A program made the position numbers and the translations under genes. The notes beneath the pieces were generated by a model. That model did not search any database. It was not told the DNA's origin and saw only the letters and a program-made list of their open reading frames with translations. Below are positions 11,826-23,725 of a DNA stretch of 64,000 nucleotides, piece by piece (the stretch's first letter is position 1; each line of letters opens with the position of its first letter). The stretch spans positions 24,723,564-24,787,563 of the forward strand of contig CAIIXF020000007.1 of NCBI GenBank assembly GCA_903813345.2. Reading direction: 5' to 3'. The DNA comes from Owenia fusiformis (Eukaryota; Annelida; Polychaeta; Sabellida; Oweniidae).

Positions 11826-12259
11826 AAAGTGCATCAGAGTCAAATAGTAATGAAATGATGAAAAATGGTAAATAAAAATTTGTCAAAGCCAAAAGCCTCA
11901 ATCCTATTTTAAACTTAATTTCATTAATTATTTGGTTGTTTTACATCATCATAAAGTTCTCACGGCTTCAGCCCAAGCCTTACAAAGGGAACTATTTCTT
12001 TGGTTTCAGTTATATTTGAAATTTAACATGAGGTGAAGGCCCACATCAAAGGAACTATTTATTTTATACTTGACTGACCACAATCTATTCTATACAGTCT
12101 CTCCTTACATGTTCAAAATGATTTTCTCTGAAACAGAAAGAAAAAAGAATTCTCTGGTATTCTGATATTCATCCCTTTTCAATGTTTAATTCTGCTTAAA
12201 AGAGAGCTTCATCTCCTGTCACTACTATGAACATCTGGACTTTGGGGTAGGTAATTTCA

Positions 12260-12340
12260 TTCAACTTAATATCTAACCTACATTAGTGCATTTCCCTCCT
12301 TGCTAATTTCATCCTCTATTCCTTGTTAACCTATTTTCTT
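12260..12340 (-). repeat. Family A fragment, minus orientation
   Basis: It keeps CCTTGCTAATTTCATCCTCT and a poorly matching CATTCAACTTAATATC upstream. Confidence 0.4.
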
Positions 12341-12489
12341 TATTAGTTCAATAATGACCAATCTATCATTAAATCTCAGAGAACTTCAAATAAATATAAA
12401 TATTGTGGCATTTACAGAAACAGAGCATATTTCCAGAGCCACGACCATATGGTTCAAGCTCATTATAGCCATGAGTAAAATATCACGAT

Positions 12490-12655
12490 ACTCATGTCAA
12501 AAAAGCTAAAATAGAGAGGAAACATGATGACATAGCAAGGATTAAAGTAAACAGGCATGTAGTTCATGGTCCAAAGTATACTGAAAGTCAAAAGAATCAG
12601 ATACTTCACTCTAATATTAGAGAGATATGGAGTGGAATAAGCATGAGTAGATGAA
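12490..12655 (+). repeat. Family A module, plus orientation
   Basis: It contains CATAGCAAGGATTAAAGTAA, ACAGGCATGTAG, CTCTAATATTAGAGAG and the outer end GGAATAAGCATGAGTAG, which is useful for defining the element terminus. Confidence 0.8.
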
Positions 12656-13099
12656 ATTTTGGTCATGGGTGAGTCAAATCATGGCTCTATAATTATGCAC
12701 TATAATATAAACACTAATTTCCTATGTAGCCTTTTAACTATTTACCCCACCCAAAAATACTACAAAAGTATTACACCTCATTATAACTACCACAAACACA
12801 TCATACAAGAAATTATCTCAATAGTTTCTATTCAAAAAAATTCATAGTAATACCAAATTCCTATGAGATTCAGTTATTGTCATTTTCGAAATATCAGAGA
12901 AATATTGTAAAATTTGGAAAGGCAGCGATATTTAAAACAGGAAGCTATCTGAAGAGAACAGTATTCTAATGGACCAATACATGAAAGCACTCAGGGTGAT
13001 GTGGGATATATTTCAACAGCAAGGCTGAGTCTATTTTCTAAATTGACCAGAACATCCAAATTCATATACTTTTTGGTTCTGTCATTTTTCAGCATATTT
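12656..13099. other. No gene seen
   Basis: A 62-codon open frame at 12659-12847 starts with a GGGTGAGTC donor-like site just after its first codons. No acceptor or domain supports a gene. Confidence 0.35.
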
Positions 13100-13290
13100 T
13101 AGGATTTTTCTAAGAAATTATGGGCTTTTCAGCTTTGGCACTTTTCATCTATGATAGGTTTTTAGCCTTTTCACTAACATGATGGACTTTTTAGCTTTGC
13201 AAGCTTTCAGCAATACGAGCCTATTAGCTTTGTTACCCTTAAACAATGATGGGCTTTTTAGCTTTGCACCTTTTCAACATTCTCATTAAA
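13100..13290. repeat. Degenerate minisatellite, period about 32 or 64
   Basis: Versions of GGGCTTTTTAGCTTTGCA recur at about 13119, 13181 and 13248. Weaker half-period copies, GGTTTTTAGCCTTTTCA and CCTATTAGCTTTGTTA, lie between them. The unit seems to be about 32 bases, arranged as dimers. Confidence 0.6.
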
Positions 13291-13609
13291 ATACCTGAGC
13301 TAATTCCAACAACCAATCTTCTATACTTAAAAGCACTTATAGCTTACTACTAGTGTCTTTAATGAGTGATTCTGGAAAACAACAGTTGGTATTAACATAT
13401 ACTATAAGTGGCAGTGTGTCTTGCGTATGTCCTTGTAGCGAACATATTATAGTGACAGCTTAAAAACCATCATTTCCCAAGAGAAATAATGAACAATCAG
13501 ATAACTGAAGAATCGTTAGCGCACGCTGCATATCTCGACATCAAGTTGGATAAGGTGAAGAGGTCACTTAAGCATGAACAAAAAGGATATTAGATTTGTC
13601 CTTTCAAAG
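13291..13609. other. No gene seen
   Basis: Unassigned sequence between the minisatellite and a family A copy. No exon signal. Confidence 0.35.
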
Positions 13610-13730
13610 ATGATTAGGTTAAAAAGTATTCGAATTAGCTAGAAACAAAATAAACAAGCATGTGGTTTACACTCTTAATTTGTATAAAAATACCTGAAAA
13701 TTCAGCATTTCTTTCAGGTTTTGGAGTAAT
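13610..13730 (+). repeat. Family A module, plus orientation, degenerate
   Basis: It contains CGAATTAGCTAGAAACAAAA, AAACAAGCATGTGGTTTACA and a diverged TTTCTTTCAGGTTTTGGAG end. Confidence 0.55.
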
Positions 13731-14672
13731 CGGCTGAAATAAGGGTGACAAGAGAAATCAATGTGTTGGTCAACTTAGATGCAAATGAGTCAAATTACTC
13801 ACTTAGAGCACAACACGATGGCCCTTTGACCGAGCCATTATTGATTTATCACAAAAATGAATTCCAAAGGACGGAGGATACGTTAATGTTCTTCAACGCA
13901 GATGATTTTCCTAATGCACGCCACAAACTTAATTTGAGTCATCCGCAATCCAATATCTATGTACAATGAGCAGAAAACCAATTGTTGATTGCTTTACAAA
14001 ATTGGCTTTTTCTTGATTATTTCTTCGGTCATATTTTACATGGATGGGTACTTCATAAATTGTGTCATTTCATGAAGTCGTTATAGTATTTTACTCTTGC
14101 AATAACAGATCTATCAATACAAATGTCTTTATCGACCCCTGGTTGTCAGATTCACTATAAACAGGTTCTTCCTCATTTTAGAAAATAATATTTTTGAACA
14201 TTCATGAATTTTATCTTTGAGTTTCTAAAAAAAAGCTGAATCTTGATAAATAAAGATGTATGGATTCACGTAAGACTCATGATACATTCTTAAACAAGAT
14301 AGCCCATTGTTATGGTACCAGAATATCTTTCAAAATGACTTTCCAACCATTGAAACGGACTACTTACGAGCTGAGAACATGTTAGATTAGTTGAACATCG
14401 CCATTTTGACATTTAGTGTCTCAAAATGCATATCTACTTGGGGAGAATTGAAACATTAGATTAAGCCTACAAAACTCCCAATCATAGCCTGATAAAGCTA
14501 AAATCAGTCATTTCTAGTAATCATTTACCTTTTAGAGGTATGCATTAGACAACATGGCAAACCTAAACAAGAATCCTGACAATTTACCTAATAACAAATT
14601 TGAAGATCCGCAACAACTGGCACATTTCAAGCTAATTCCAGGAAGGATGAGTATACCAAGTGTTGAGGGGTA
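13731..14672. other. No confirmed gene; short open frame at 13745-13969
   Basis: A 74-codon plus-strand frame, 13745-13969, is rather polar and has mixed codon use, but it matches no family I know and has no clear splice sites. The remainder is AT-rich and unassigned. Confidence 0.3.
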
Positions 14673-14765
14673 CTGCCACACTAATGCTACATTGGCTTTC
14701 TATCTGCCACACTAATGCTACATTGGCTTTCCATCTGCCACACTAATGCTACATTGGCTTTCTAT
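14673..14765. repeat. 31-bp tandem repeat, three copies
   Basis: The unit begins CTGCCACACTAATGCTACAT and continues TGGCTTTCTAT. The three copies are exact apart from one T/C difference in the middle copy. The near-identity indicates recent expansion. Confidence 0.95.
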
Positions 14766-15870
14766 GGAAGACATGCTCTGAGATACCTTGATGAGTCAAG
14801 GTGGAGTATGTGTATAAAAAACAGGTTTGCTAACACGTATAGCCTTGCATCAAACCCCTGTATTCTCCTCTTACATTCTATATCTAACACAAGTCGGTTC
14901 AGTAGATACTGGGGTAGGGGAAAGTACTGGTCCAAATCTAGTCCCATATATATTAATACAAAATATGAAAATTGGATGAAAACACTTCATATACGTACAT
15001 CGTACCATATATATATTTCATATATAATTCAAAGAAATAACCCAAAAATACAACACTTGTACATTTTGCTATTTCATTTCAAAAGATCAGATGCAATAAA
15101 ATATGAGACATTTGATTTACATTTTAGAAATAAAGAGCAATATGGATGGCTAGATAGATATTCTAAGTTACCCTGATGCTCTAAAACTAGTGCTATTTAC
15201 TACAAGATTAAACTTCTTGTTGGGATGCTTAATCAAAAAAGGGTAATTTAAGGCACGAGTGGACCAGTTATTTTGATTGAACAGAAAACCTCCCAAAAGG
15301 ATCTATAAACTAATATGGCAGTAATTGCTTGTCATCCGCAGTATGAATGCGTTTCCTCACAAAAAACATGCTCAAAATAGGAATTATCAAAAGACATGAT
15401 AATCCGGGCTAGTACTCAAATCAGTCTTATATTCAGTAGGTATGCATTTTCCCATGTTGTCCCAAGTGATTTCAACGTCACATGTCTTCAAGAAAATATA
15501 TTCTGATTTTTTTTATGCAATTTATTTCATCGTAGCATCATATATATCTTGGATAGGCTATAAACTCTGAAAACAGTAATTGGTTGTCAAGTATCTACTT
15601 ATTTTAACGATTTTGTGGAATTTGACGCAAAATATATTGTATAATGAGAGATTTAACTAAACCCATATGATGAAACATTCATACCAACAAATAATCACGA
15701 AATGAAACCTTATCTTTATTCAATAATTCTATGAATCCCAACTTTTCATCAGAATTAACAGAAATATTAGCTGCAGTAATGTCATCATGATCTAAGCTTA
15801 TCAAACAAAAACTTGCAAAATAATCAAATCTTTCTGATACGAGTCAATGACTGTCCATGCAAAAATTGTT
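14766..15870. other. No gene seen; weak family C-like end near 14840
   Basis: A TAGCCTTGCATCAAACCCC stretch at about 14840 resembles a family C terminus, but its partner is unclear. A 153-codon plus-strand frame runs from 14715 to 15176 across the tandem repeat and into AT-rich sequence. Its composition looks like chance. Confidence 0.35.
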
Positions 15871-15955
15871 CATATTTTGAGTTGTTTACATTTTGAGGTG
15901 TTTACATTTTGAGGTGTTTACATTTTGAGGTGTTTACATTTAAAGTGTTTGTATT
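15871..15955. repeat. 16-bp minisatellite, about five units
   Basis: The unit CATTTTGAGGTGTTTA occurs about five times, three exact in the middle and degenerate at both ends. Confidence 0.9.
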
Positions 15956-16199
15956 ATAAATAGAGGTGCTCGCATATACATGTTTTACAGTACAGTTTAC
16001 ACTTGAGCAATTTCAGCCCCCCTCCCCTCTTTGCCCTCTATTCCCACACTCAACTTATAGAATGTGATGACAATGCTCTTTCTTTGGAAAATGCAGCAAC
16101 ATAGTACTACAATACACTGGTATAAGCATAATCAAAAGCTAATGTTTATCTAATCTCCCTTATCTTAGCAGTGATACCCACCCTCCTAAAACATCACTT
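15956..16199. other. No gene seen
   Basis: Unassigned, with a CCCCCCTCCCCTC stretch near 16020. Confidence 0.35.
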
Positions 16200-16345
16200 A
16201 ACAACCATGGAAATTGAACACTTTTCACTTCCTAATTCCAAATAAACTACTTCAATTCTTGCATTTCCAAATCCAGAGTTTGTCAACTTCACCCCTGTTT
16301 GGTTTATTCCTCCTTTTGTCCCCTATATTTCATGTTTTTCAATGA
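16200..16345 (-). repeat. Family A module, minus orientation
   Basis: It contains AATTCCAAATAAACTACTTC, TTGCATTTCCAAATCCAGAG and TGTTTGGTTTATTCCTCC. It is diverged. Confidence 0.65.
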
Positions 16346-16929
16346 TGATCATGAGATTTTCTTCGTAGGTATGAAGGATGATAAAGAATGAATCAATGGG
16401 ATGTCACCATGGATTCAGCTGAAATTACTCAGGAGATGTCTAATTTACCAAGTTTCTCTGATACAGCTAACTGAATTATCTATCTCCCTCTGAGTGAATT
16501 TTATCCTTATCCTGCACAAAAAGTATCACAAATCAGGTCCCATACCCATTTCTAAAAATCTGATTTTACTTTTTTATAAGAGAACTTCATCTAGCAAAAG
16601 TAACACATGGGTTTAATACAAGACTCGCAAAAGTCCTGATTTACAGATTTGATATATGAAACAGAGGTAGTCTCGCATTTGGTCTCTGGCCTGGATCCCC
16701 TCTTCCTGATATTTCATTGAAGAAATTTATTGAAGACATACATGTTGTATACTACCAACTGATTTTTATTTGTGATATATGTTATAATACTTAAGTTTCA
16801 AGGGCTTTGAAATCATATAGAATCCCATGTACTGTCTATTATTTTATTAATGTTTGTGTGGCTCAGGGGTCAAATATATATTCTGAAAAAAAGATCTTAC
16901 TAAGATAACTTTTTCCAGGTTAATTAATT
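16346..16929. other. No gene seen; family C-like ends near 16605 and 16668
   Basis: GGGTTTAATACAAGACTC near 16610 and TAGTCTCGCATTTGGTC near 16668 resemble right and left ends of family C, pointing away from each other. They may be two truncated copies. Confidence 0.35.
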
Positions 16930-17340
16930 TAACTAACTACCTATCGTAATGAAAAGGGTGAGAAAATTGTTTTTAAGCACCAAAAATGGGTGTCGCCTTT
17001 TGGCTTGCAACCAAAGATACCTCAAGAAAAGCCGGGGACTATCGAAAATTTTCTTGGCAAACAAAGTTGGCCGAGGGTACCCCGAATGTGAAGAGGACGT
17101 CTCTAATTGGTCAAAAATAGAGGCACGGCATTCTCCGTCAGATTGAATCGGCAAAATTCGGTTGTATGGCTTACCTTCGGCTGCATGACCCAATCTCGAT
17201 TGAATGGAAAAGATGCTGTCCCCACCAATAACAACTGACATTTGAACAAATTATATGTGAAGTTACGGATCGCGGAAATTGTGACTGACAGAAGATGCAC
17301 GGTAAGGCTGTAAAATAACCTCCTGCAATATGACAATCAT
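16930..17340. promoter_or_regulatory. CpG-rich non-repetitive patch around a candidate exon
   Basis: About sixteen CpG dinucleotides occur in roughly 320 bases of otherwise CpG-poor DNA, and no repeat family is recognised. A candidate minus-strand exon (17175-17307) lies inside. The patch could be a promoter with a first exon, or a conserved coding block with flanking sequence. Confidence 0.35.
17175..17307 (-). other. Candidate 133-nt minus-strand exon
   Basis: On the minus strand an acceptor-like TTATTTTACAG precedes 17307, and the segment ends GCAGCCGAAG followed by the good donor GTAAGC. Two frames are open across the whole segment. One ends ...FNRDWVMQPK in phase 0. A third frame starts at an ATG at 17241, after an in-frame TAA, and would give 22 codons beginning MSVVIGGDSIFSIQ before the donor. 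If the ATG frame is right, this is a first coding exon. If not, it is internal. I recognise no protein family. A plus-strand donor-like CACGGTAAGG also overlaps, so strand is not fully settled. Confidence 0.35.
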
Positions 17341-17354
17341 TCCCTTTTCTTCTA

Positions 17355-17450
17355 GATAAATGAAAAGAAAATGAGTGAAAAAATAATAAAGTAAACAGAC
17401 TTCTAGCTCAAATTATAAATTATACATAAATAGAGCATTCAAAACAATTC
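17355..17450 (+). repeat. Family A fragment, plus orientation, degenerate
   Basis: It keeps AATAATAAAGTAAACAGAC, TTATAAATTATACATAAATA and GCATTCAAAACAA in the family order. Confidence 0.45.
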
Positions 17451-19354
17451 TATTATTATTTTATTCTATATTTTAATGACAATAGGCAAAGACATATTGA
17501 AATCCTTTGTATGAGTATCTAGAAGTTATCTCCATAGTTGAGTGTTTACAATATAGATTGCTTCCGACTGGAAGTAAGTCAACTTGGAATTCTTCCTTTT
17601 TTGATAATCATATTTACTTATGATAGATTTATGAATCTGTACTCAATGTTGATTTGGTTTATTCTAAGATAAAGCCCAAGTATATCTCCCAGAATAAGTA
17701 TTCTGTACATTCTGTGATTCATTCCTTTACAATTTCGATACAATCTTGGCCCGTAACAAGAGTAGGGAGAGTGTTAAGGGAGGGGGTTAGAGCCAAAAAT
17801 TCCCAGGCAATAATTCTTTCAAAATCATGCAGTTTTTCACTATTCTGAGCATTTTCAAGGGATTTTATCCAGAGTTGTTAAATGTGACCCCCCTGGAGAT
17901 TTTTTGAAGTGAACCCCTCTTGTCAAAAGCTTGCTACAGGCCTGAATGTATATGTATGGTTGATCTATGCCTTGTTTTAGTGTTGCAATACAGAATACCT
18001 GAATCCCCAGGGTGTATTATCTCGAGTCTTTGACACAAACAAATTGCCCAGTTCCAATAAGTTCAACTGATCACAGGCTGAAAATTTGAGATTGATGCAT
18101 TTTGTAAACAAATAAAAACAGGTCATAGCCTTTGGATTCTAAATAAATTCGCAGGGTCACGCTATCATGAATTATTATCCCCTATATAAATGGAAGGCCA
18201 TCAATTTTCAGACATTTGTTTCTAAATGTTGAAGGGATCATTCCCTTTAATCCTGAACTTAATAAATTCTCTGTTAGTGTTATTTTATAGGGATTAAAGT
18301 GACAACTTAAAATATCCTGTAAGGGAACCGGGAATTATTTGTAAGGGCAAGGGTTGACAAGGTGTTAGATTTACCTGTCAGCACTCGTTAAGTCCAGGTG
18401 AGATATCGCTATACATGTACCCTAATACTTTCAATACCTTTACCTTTGCGGAACCACTTACCACTTGAGCAAAATACACAAAAATGGGTCAGAGGCGAAA
18501 TCAATTTGAGATTTGATATACTGATAAGGCATGTTCTGAAAATAAAATATTTTGCAGTCTCCCTTCTAAAAACATTATTCTGATTAAATGTGTATGGAGT
18601 GTCATTGTTAATTTATCTCTCAAGAATAACAAAATGGCAACTTAGATACATAAAACGCAAAATTATAAAATTGATCTTTCAGTTTTTCTTATACAAAAGC
18701 ACAATCTGTAATTTGTTCATGTATATGCTAACCAAACAGTATCTTAATATCTTGAATGGGCAGGGGCATAAACTCTTTGAAAATGTGTAAAATATTGACA
18801 ATAACAATAAAAGGCACGTTGAAGTATTATGGTTCCATCAGACTTGTGACACCTGTGTTCCGAGAGCCATTGTAGAATGCTAGAATCTATCTAACTCAGG
18901 AAGACCCCATATGTATATTCAGACCCCTCCAAATAGACAAAAATTGATCTCATTTCCTGAAACTTGGTTTTTACCATTAAATGTCTCCTTGTTGTTTTTA
19001 GATTTAATAATGACAATATTTTCTTTAATGACTAATTGAATCATAGTTCAGTATTGATAAAATATATCCTTGTTTCAAATAGATTTCTCAAAGATAGACC
19101 TATGTCAGTAGAACTCTATCACTGATATTAAGAACATTTTGAACCTGCCGGATATTGTTTTTGAAAGAAAAGTCGAAAAATGGTATCTTTGAATCGAAGA
19201 ATAAAAGAACTTCAGGGTTCTACAAGCCAAGTCCGGTCAACCTCACCAATATCTAATTTGTCCCAGTTGGTGGCGATTTACATGACAACACAACTAACAT
19301 ATAATATGCACCTAAACTATCAGTCTGCTTAGGCATTAAATCATGTCATTTCTA
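17451..19354. other. No gene seen; unassigned AT-rich sequence
   Basis: Open frames at 17654-17848, 18398-18583 and 18590-18790 have no domains or splice contexts. No repeat family of this window is present. Confidence 0.4.
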
Positions 19355-19490
19355 CCAAAAATTTGAATAAACTTCCCGATTTTCTTCAATTTTCATACTA
19401 TGTAGAGTATTGACTATGTACCTATATAGGTTATTCTTTGTAAATACAACTTTAAAATTGTGCTTTTTGAATTTTTAAATATGACCACAC
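19355..19490 (-). repeat. Family A module, minus orientation
   Basis: It contains ATTTGAATAAACTTCCCGAT, ATGTAGAGTATTGACTATGT and a shortened TTATTCTTTGTAAATAC core. Confidence 0.65.
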
Positions 19491-19989
19491 TAACACTTTA
19501 CCTCTTGGTACAACACAATAGTCTCTCCCCAGCCTGGCGCCATACTTTCATATCAAAACATACTCTTGTAAAAGCAATGTTGGTTATATTAACTCATAGA
19601 GAACAACAAAACATAAACATTCAATTTTATTCAATATATATAAATGTCCAATGATTATTAAGATGGATCAAAATATAGAAAATCATAGGTGAACCTATAT
19701 ACCGGTAAGTAATTTGTAAAAGGAAACTTTGTTTCATTTTGAGTATTTGTAAGGGCGTCTTTAGAATTCAGGCAAAATACATTGGTTATATTTTTTATGA
19801 ATTCAGAACTTAAAGAAGAAATGTGATATTTTGATGTTATCAAAATGTAAATTAAATTTAAAATGTTTTCACTTTCACACATATGGTGATAGTACAAGTC
19901 TAATAAGTCTACCCAATGACATATTCTCACCTTAAAATATCAATACGACTGATCCGAGCCTATACTGCGTTCATCCTATAACTTGAAAA
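19491..19989. other. No gene seen
   Basis: Two short open frames, 19460-19654 plus and 19658-19930 minus, look like chance. A minus-strand donor-like GTGAGAAT lies near 19925 without an acceptor. Confidence 0.35.
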
Positions 19990-20110
19990 AAACTACAACT
20001 TTCTTACATTTCATAATACTTTAGAGTGTTGGCTACCTGTCTGTCAATTTTATTCCTTGCAAATTCCACTCTTTTTCACTTTATTTTGAATTTGAAAACA
20101 TAAACACGGT
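19990..20110 (-). repeat. Family A module, minus orientation
   Basis: It contains TTTAGAGTGTTGGCTACCTG, TTTTATTCCTTGCAAATTCC and CACTTTATTTTGAATTTGA. The outermost end is missing. Confidence 0.7.
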
Positions 20111-21269
20111 CACTTTTTATTTGATGGAGTTTTAGTCATTGCATGACAGAATTTTGTATTTTGTGAGTTATTTGGGGACAGAGTACATGGTCATTTCACC
20201 TATGAGAATATTTCTCATTTGTTTATTCTTAACTTTTTCAACTCAGTTTTTTCATATTTACCCAAAAAATGTTCAATAGGAGATAAGCAAGGATTTATTT
20301 CATGATGAAATACGATATCTAATACCACTCCCAATATTCTTTGACTGGACATAAAAACAAGTTCCTTGATAACATAACAGCAGCTATTAGATACTATTGA
20401 TATCCCCCTCTTATCGAAATCTAGGCCGAAATCTAAACCATATCTTGAGAAATCAAAGAACATCATATTGGTGTCAAAAAGCCTATATGAAAGTCTAGTC
20501 TGAGAATATCTAGCAAATAAATGCCTATTTGCACATCCTTTGTCCAAAGTGCCGCTAAAGTTCTCTCCTAACACCATGTCTCACTTAAATACAATAGAAA
20601 GACTCTTAAATGTGCTTTTTATGTTGCATGATAGGACGAACATTATAGCTGAATTCAAGGAGTGTTGTGAAATAGAAAGCGAGGTAAATGTGTTTTTAAC
20701 CTAGATACTCAAAAGTTCTCAATTGCTGGGTTCGTAAATAGTACTAAGGAAATCGGATCATGTTCATTTTTATTCGTAAACAATTGAGGTACAAATAAAG
20801 TCATATAATAAACAAACCAAAAAGTCTTCAGAAAACCATGAACCATCCTCTCATCTCTGCATTCCACTGACTTTTGGGAAAGATGTACAATATGTACAAT
20901 ACTGAAAAACCTAATGAACATAAGTTGAAAAAATGGTAGGATACAGAATCTTTTATATTATCAAATGAGTCTTAAACCCTCCTCCAGGTATCCTCCCCTC
21001 TACGTCTGCTACGTATCACCACTTTTGAGAGCGAGAGAAAAGTGGGAACTTGCAGGAATTGTCAAATACCCTATAAGCCAACTTTACAAGACTGAATCAA
21101 ATGTAATTAATGATACAGATATTCCTCAGACCTGATAATACAGGATCAAAACAAATGAAACAAAGGCTTATCGTTACAAGCAATTTACCTGATTGCAATT
21201 TGCCCACTGTTTAATTAGTAACAAATGTTGAGATTATTTGTGTCTGCTCCTAAAGATTTCATTCTATCC
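20111..21269. other. No gene seen
   Basis: The minus-strand frame at 20215-20577 (120 codons) is the longest here. It has no recognisable domain or splice context. I treat it as chance with low certainty. Confidence 0.35.
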
Positions 21270-21710
21270 TTGCTCATTTTGGTCTCTATCTCTCTAAAAT
21301 TTGAATAAAATGTCTGAAATTTTTAGATTTCTATATCATTCAGAGAGTGAACATTATGCCTGTATAGTTCATTCCTTGCTGATTTCACTCTTTTTTCATT
21401 TATTTTGATGAGGAAATACATGACTAGTGTGAGATTCTGTCCAGGAGAGACAAACAGCTCAAGAGCATCCCCTCTCAGGGAGTCTAGCATACTGTCTCCC
21501 TCACATCTGCCATGGATATTCCCAGCAGACGACTTATGGAAAAAATGTCATGATAGTCTATTTTGAAATGCAAAATAGAGTGGAAAAGAATGAAATCAGC
21601 AAGAATTAAACAAACAAACATATAGTCAACATTCTGAATTTTATAAAAATGTCAGAAAACTAGGCAGTTCATTCAAATTTTAGAGAGAAAATGTGTGAAA
21701 TAGCATGAAT
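21270..21710. mobile_element. Family A foldback element: inverted pair with short loop
   Basis: The left arm, about 21285-21425, runs TCTCTCTAAAATTTGAATAA through TTCATTCCTTGCTGATTTCA. The right arm, about 21540-21690, is its diverged reverse complement, ending TTCATTCAAATTTTAGAGAG. About 115 bases lie between. This shows family A modules can be the two terminal arms of one element, as in a MITE or foldback transposon with very long inverted repeats. I could not define a target duplication. Confidence 0.75.
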
Positions 21711-23039
21711 ACAATGTATGATAACCCAGCTGAGACTCTCCAAATGTTACACAGCCAATAGTATACTGTAGTACTATGTATTACAATCCATGCGATAAGG
21801 AGCCTAATACTATGCAGGTACTGTCTAATTCAACAAGAAGCTGAATATTAGGGAATATTACATCATTGATGAATATATTCCAAATTTTTTTAAACTAATT
21901 AAATACACTTAATACAAACTGTAATATAAAAATTACTGGCACTTAAACACAACGGACCACAACATTTGGAAATGAAGCTAATTTGGGTCTAACTCATTTC
22001 CTGTGAATAATGAAATCTAAGTCATAATTATTATCAAAATATCCTTACCTGTATAGGTTAATCCAAGTATAATGGATAATCCCAGAATGATAATCCAATG
22101 GTGAAGAATATAATCCATTATGATGTATAAATATACAGGATCAAATCCAAATATTCCAAATTATATTTAGTTCCATTTGGCCATTGTTAGTAGATTGATT
22201 ATCACAGCACATATGAAAATAAAATAAAAACTCCATAAGAATATGTTCACCTTAGACTATATATTGTTGCTAGGGTAAAAGAATTCTCCCATTTTTATTT
22301 AAAGTACTCCTCAATTGCAGTATTTTTTATTAACTAGTCACACTTTCATGTTTTGTGCAGCTACCCTCTATTCAGCTGATCTCGTATGTCTTCATTGAAA
22401 ACCCATCTTCCAATAAACTTATACGTGAACACCCTCGCAAAAAATACCACACAAAATATTATACCCTAGATAACATCAAACAAAATATCTTTTTAATACT
22501 CTTAATTCACTCTATGGTATTTTCAGCTTTATATTTTGTATTTTATTTCAAAAACATTCTTTAAATTATAAAAAAAATATGACCACCATTATTTCGTTCA
22601 AGGGTGCCATTAAGCAGTAGCATAGGTATGTGGTTATCAACTTTATACCAATGAGGCTTACTCAGTTTATTTAATTAGATGGAAAATAGAGGTTATTTAT
22701 AGGTGACAACTATATTTACAGTTTGTTGTATATTATACATTTAATAATTTATAACAAATAAAATACATACACTCATACACAGTAAAATAACTTTTTTACT
22801 TTAAAATAAAATTCAAACTTTGATTTTTAATTCAAATATTTATGTCTGTTGATAAATTGTGATTTGTACCATAATCAGATCTAAAACTTCCATGATAAAA
22901 AATACTACGTTACATCTTACATCGTGATATTGAACATTCAATCTAATACTATATTACACTTCTACCATATGTTGGTCTCACATGATAAAATCATACATCA
23001 ACCCAGATCATAACATTCTTCATATTTCTTTTTGACCAT
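21711..23039. other. No gene seen; very AT-rich
   Basis: Tracts of A and T dominate, with near-repeats of ATAATCCA around 22070-22130. The 69-codon frame at 22355-22564 is AT-driven. Confidence 0.4.
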
Positions 23040-23725
23040 GCTTATTTTAGTATATTTACTTTAAAATTTGAATGAACTGAATAATTTTCTGGTATTTGTA
23101 TATAATTTAGAATGTTGACTACATGCCTTTTTTTTTTATTCCTCGCCGAGTCTCCTTAATTTTGATGTATTTTGTGTTTCAACACATGACTACTGTGAGA
23201 CTTTATTTATTGGTAAATCTCAAAAATGTAATTTGCAAATTCTGCCAATCATTCAGTGCAGTCTTTATTTACAGGCCCAAGAGAGAAATCTCACGTCAAT
23301 GTCATGTTTTAAAATGAGAAAATACATGGAAAAGAGTGGAATTAGTAAGGAATAAAGTAAACAGGCATGTAATCAACACTCTAAATTATATATATAACTT
23401 TTATATAACTTTTATTGACATATTGTATCATAACATGATTACATTAGTCATAAACTACTCACTAAAACTACTATCTACTACTAAACTACTTACTAAAACT
23501 ACATCTTTATAAAAATATACATGATTTGATATATTTACAGAAAGCATACAAGAAAGGCAAAATATTTTAAAGTGTGATGCACAAATTTTGCTGATTATTC
23601 TAAATTGTTAAATGAATGGTATATAAATTTACCAAGATGTCGTTGGAAGATGATATTATCATTAGAAATTATATTAGAAATGCAAGAAAATCATGCTGTT
23701 TAATCAAATTTTAGACAGGAAATAA
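23040..23725. mobile_element. Family A foldback element split by a LINE-like insertion
   Basis: The left arm starts near ACTTTAAAATTTGAATGAAC (23060). The right arm begins near 23300 with GTCATGTTTTAAAATGAGA. The right arm stops at 23391 and resumes at 23675 with TAGAAATGCAAGAAAATC, completing the family sequence. Removing 23392-23674 restores a normal family A arm. Confidence 0.8.
23392..23665 (-). mobile_element. LINE-like 3' end inserted into family A, 9-bp TSD
   Basis: AAATTATAT flanks the insert at 23383-23391 and 23666-23674. On the minus strand the insert ends with TGTCAATAAAAGTTATATAA followed by a repeat of AAGTTATATA, that is, a polyadenylation-like AATAAA plus a short tandem tail. 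The same end occurs at 52958-53035. A truncated body, terminal microsatellite tail and TSD fit a 5'-truncated non-LTR retrotransposon or a SINE sharing its tail. No coding part is visible in these 274 bases. Confidence 0.65.

Noticed and set aside
14715-15176. 153-codon plus-strand open frame
   Set aside because: It starts in a 31-bp tandem repeat and continues into AT-rich DNA with no domain or splice context.
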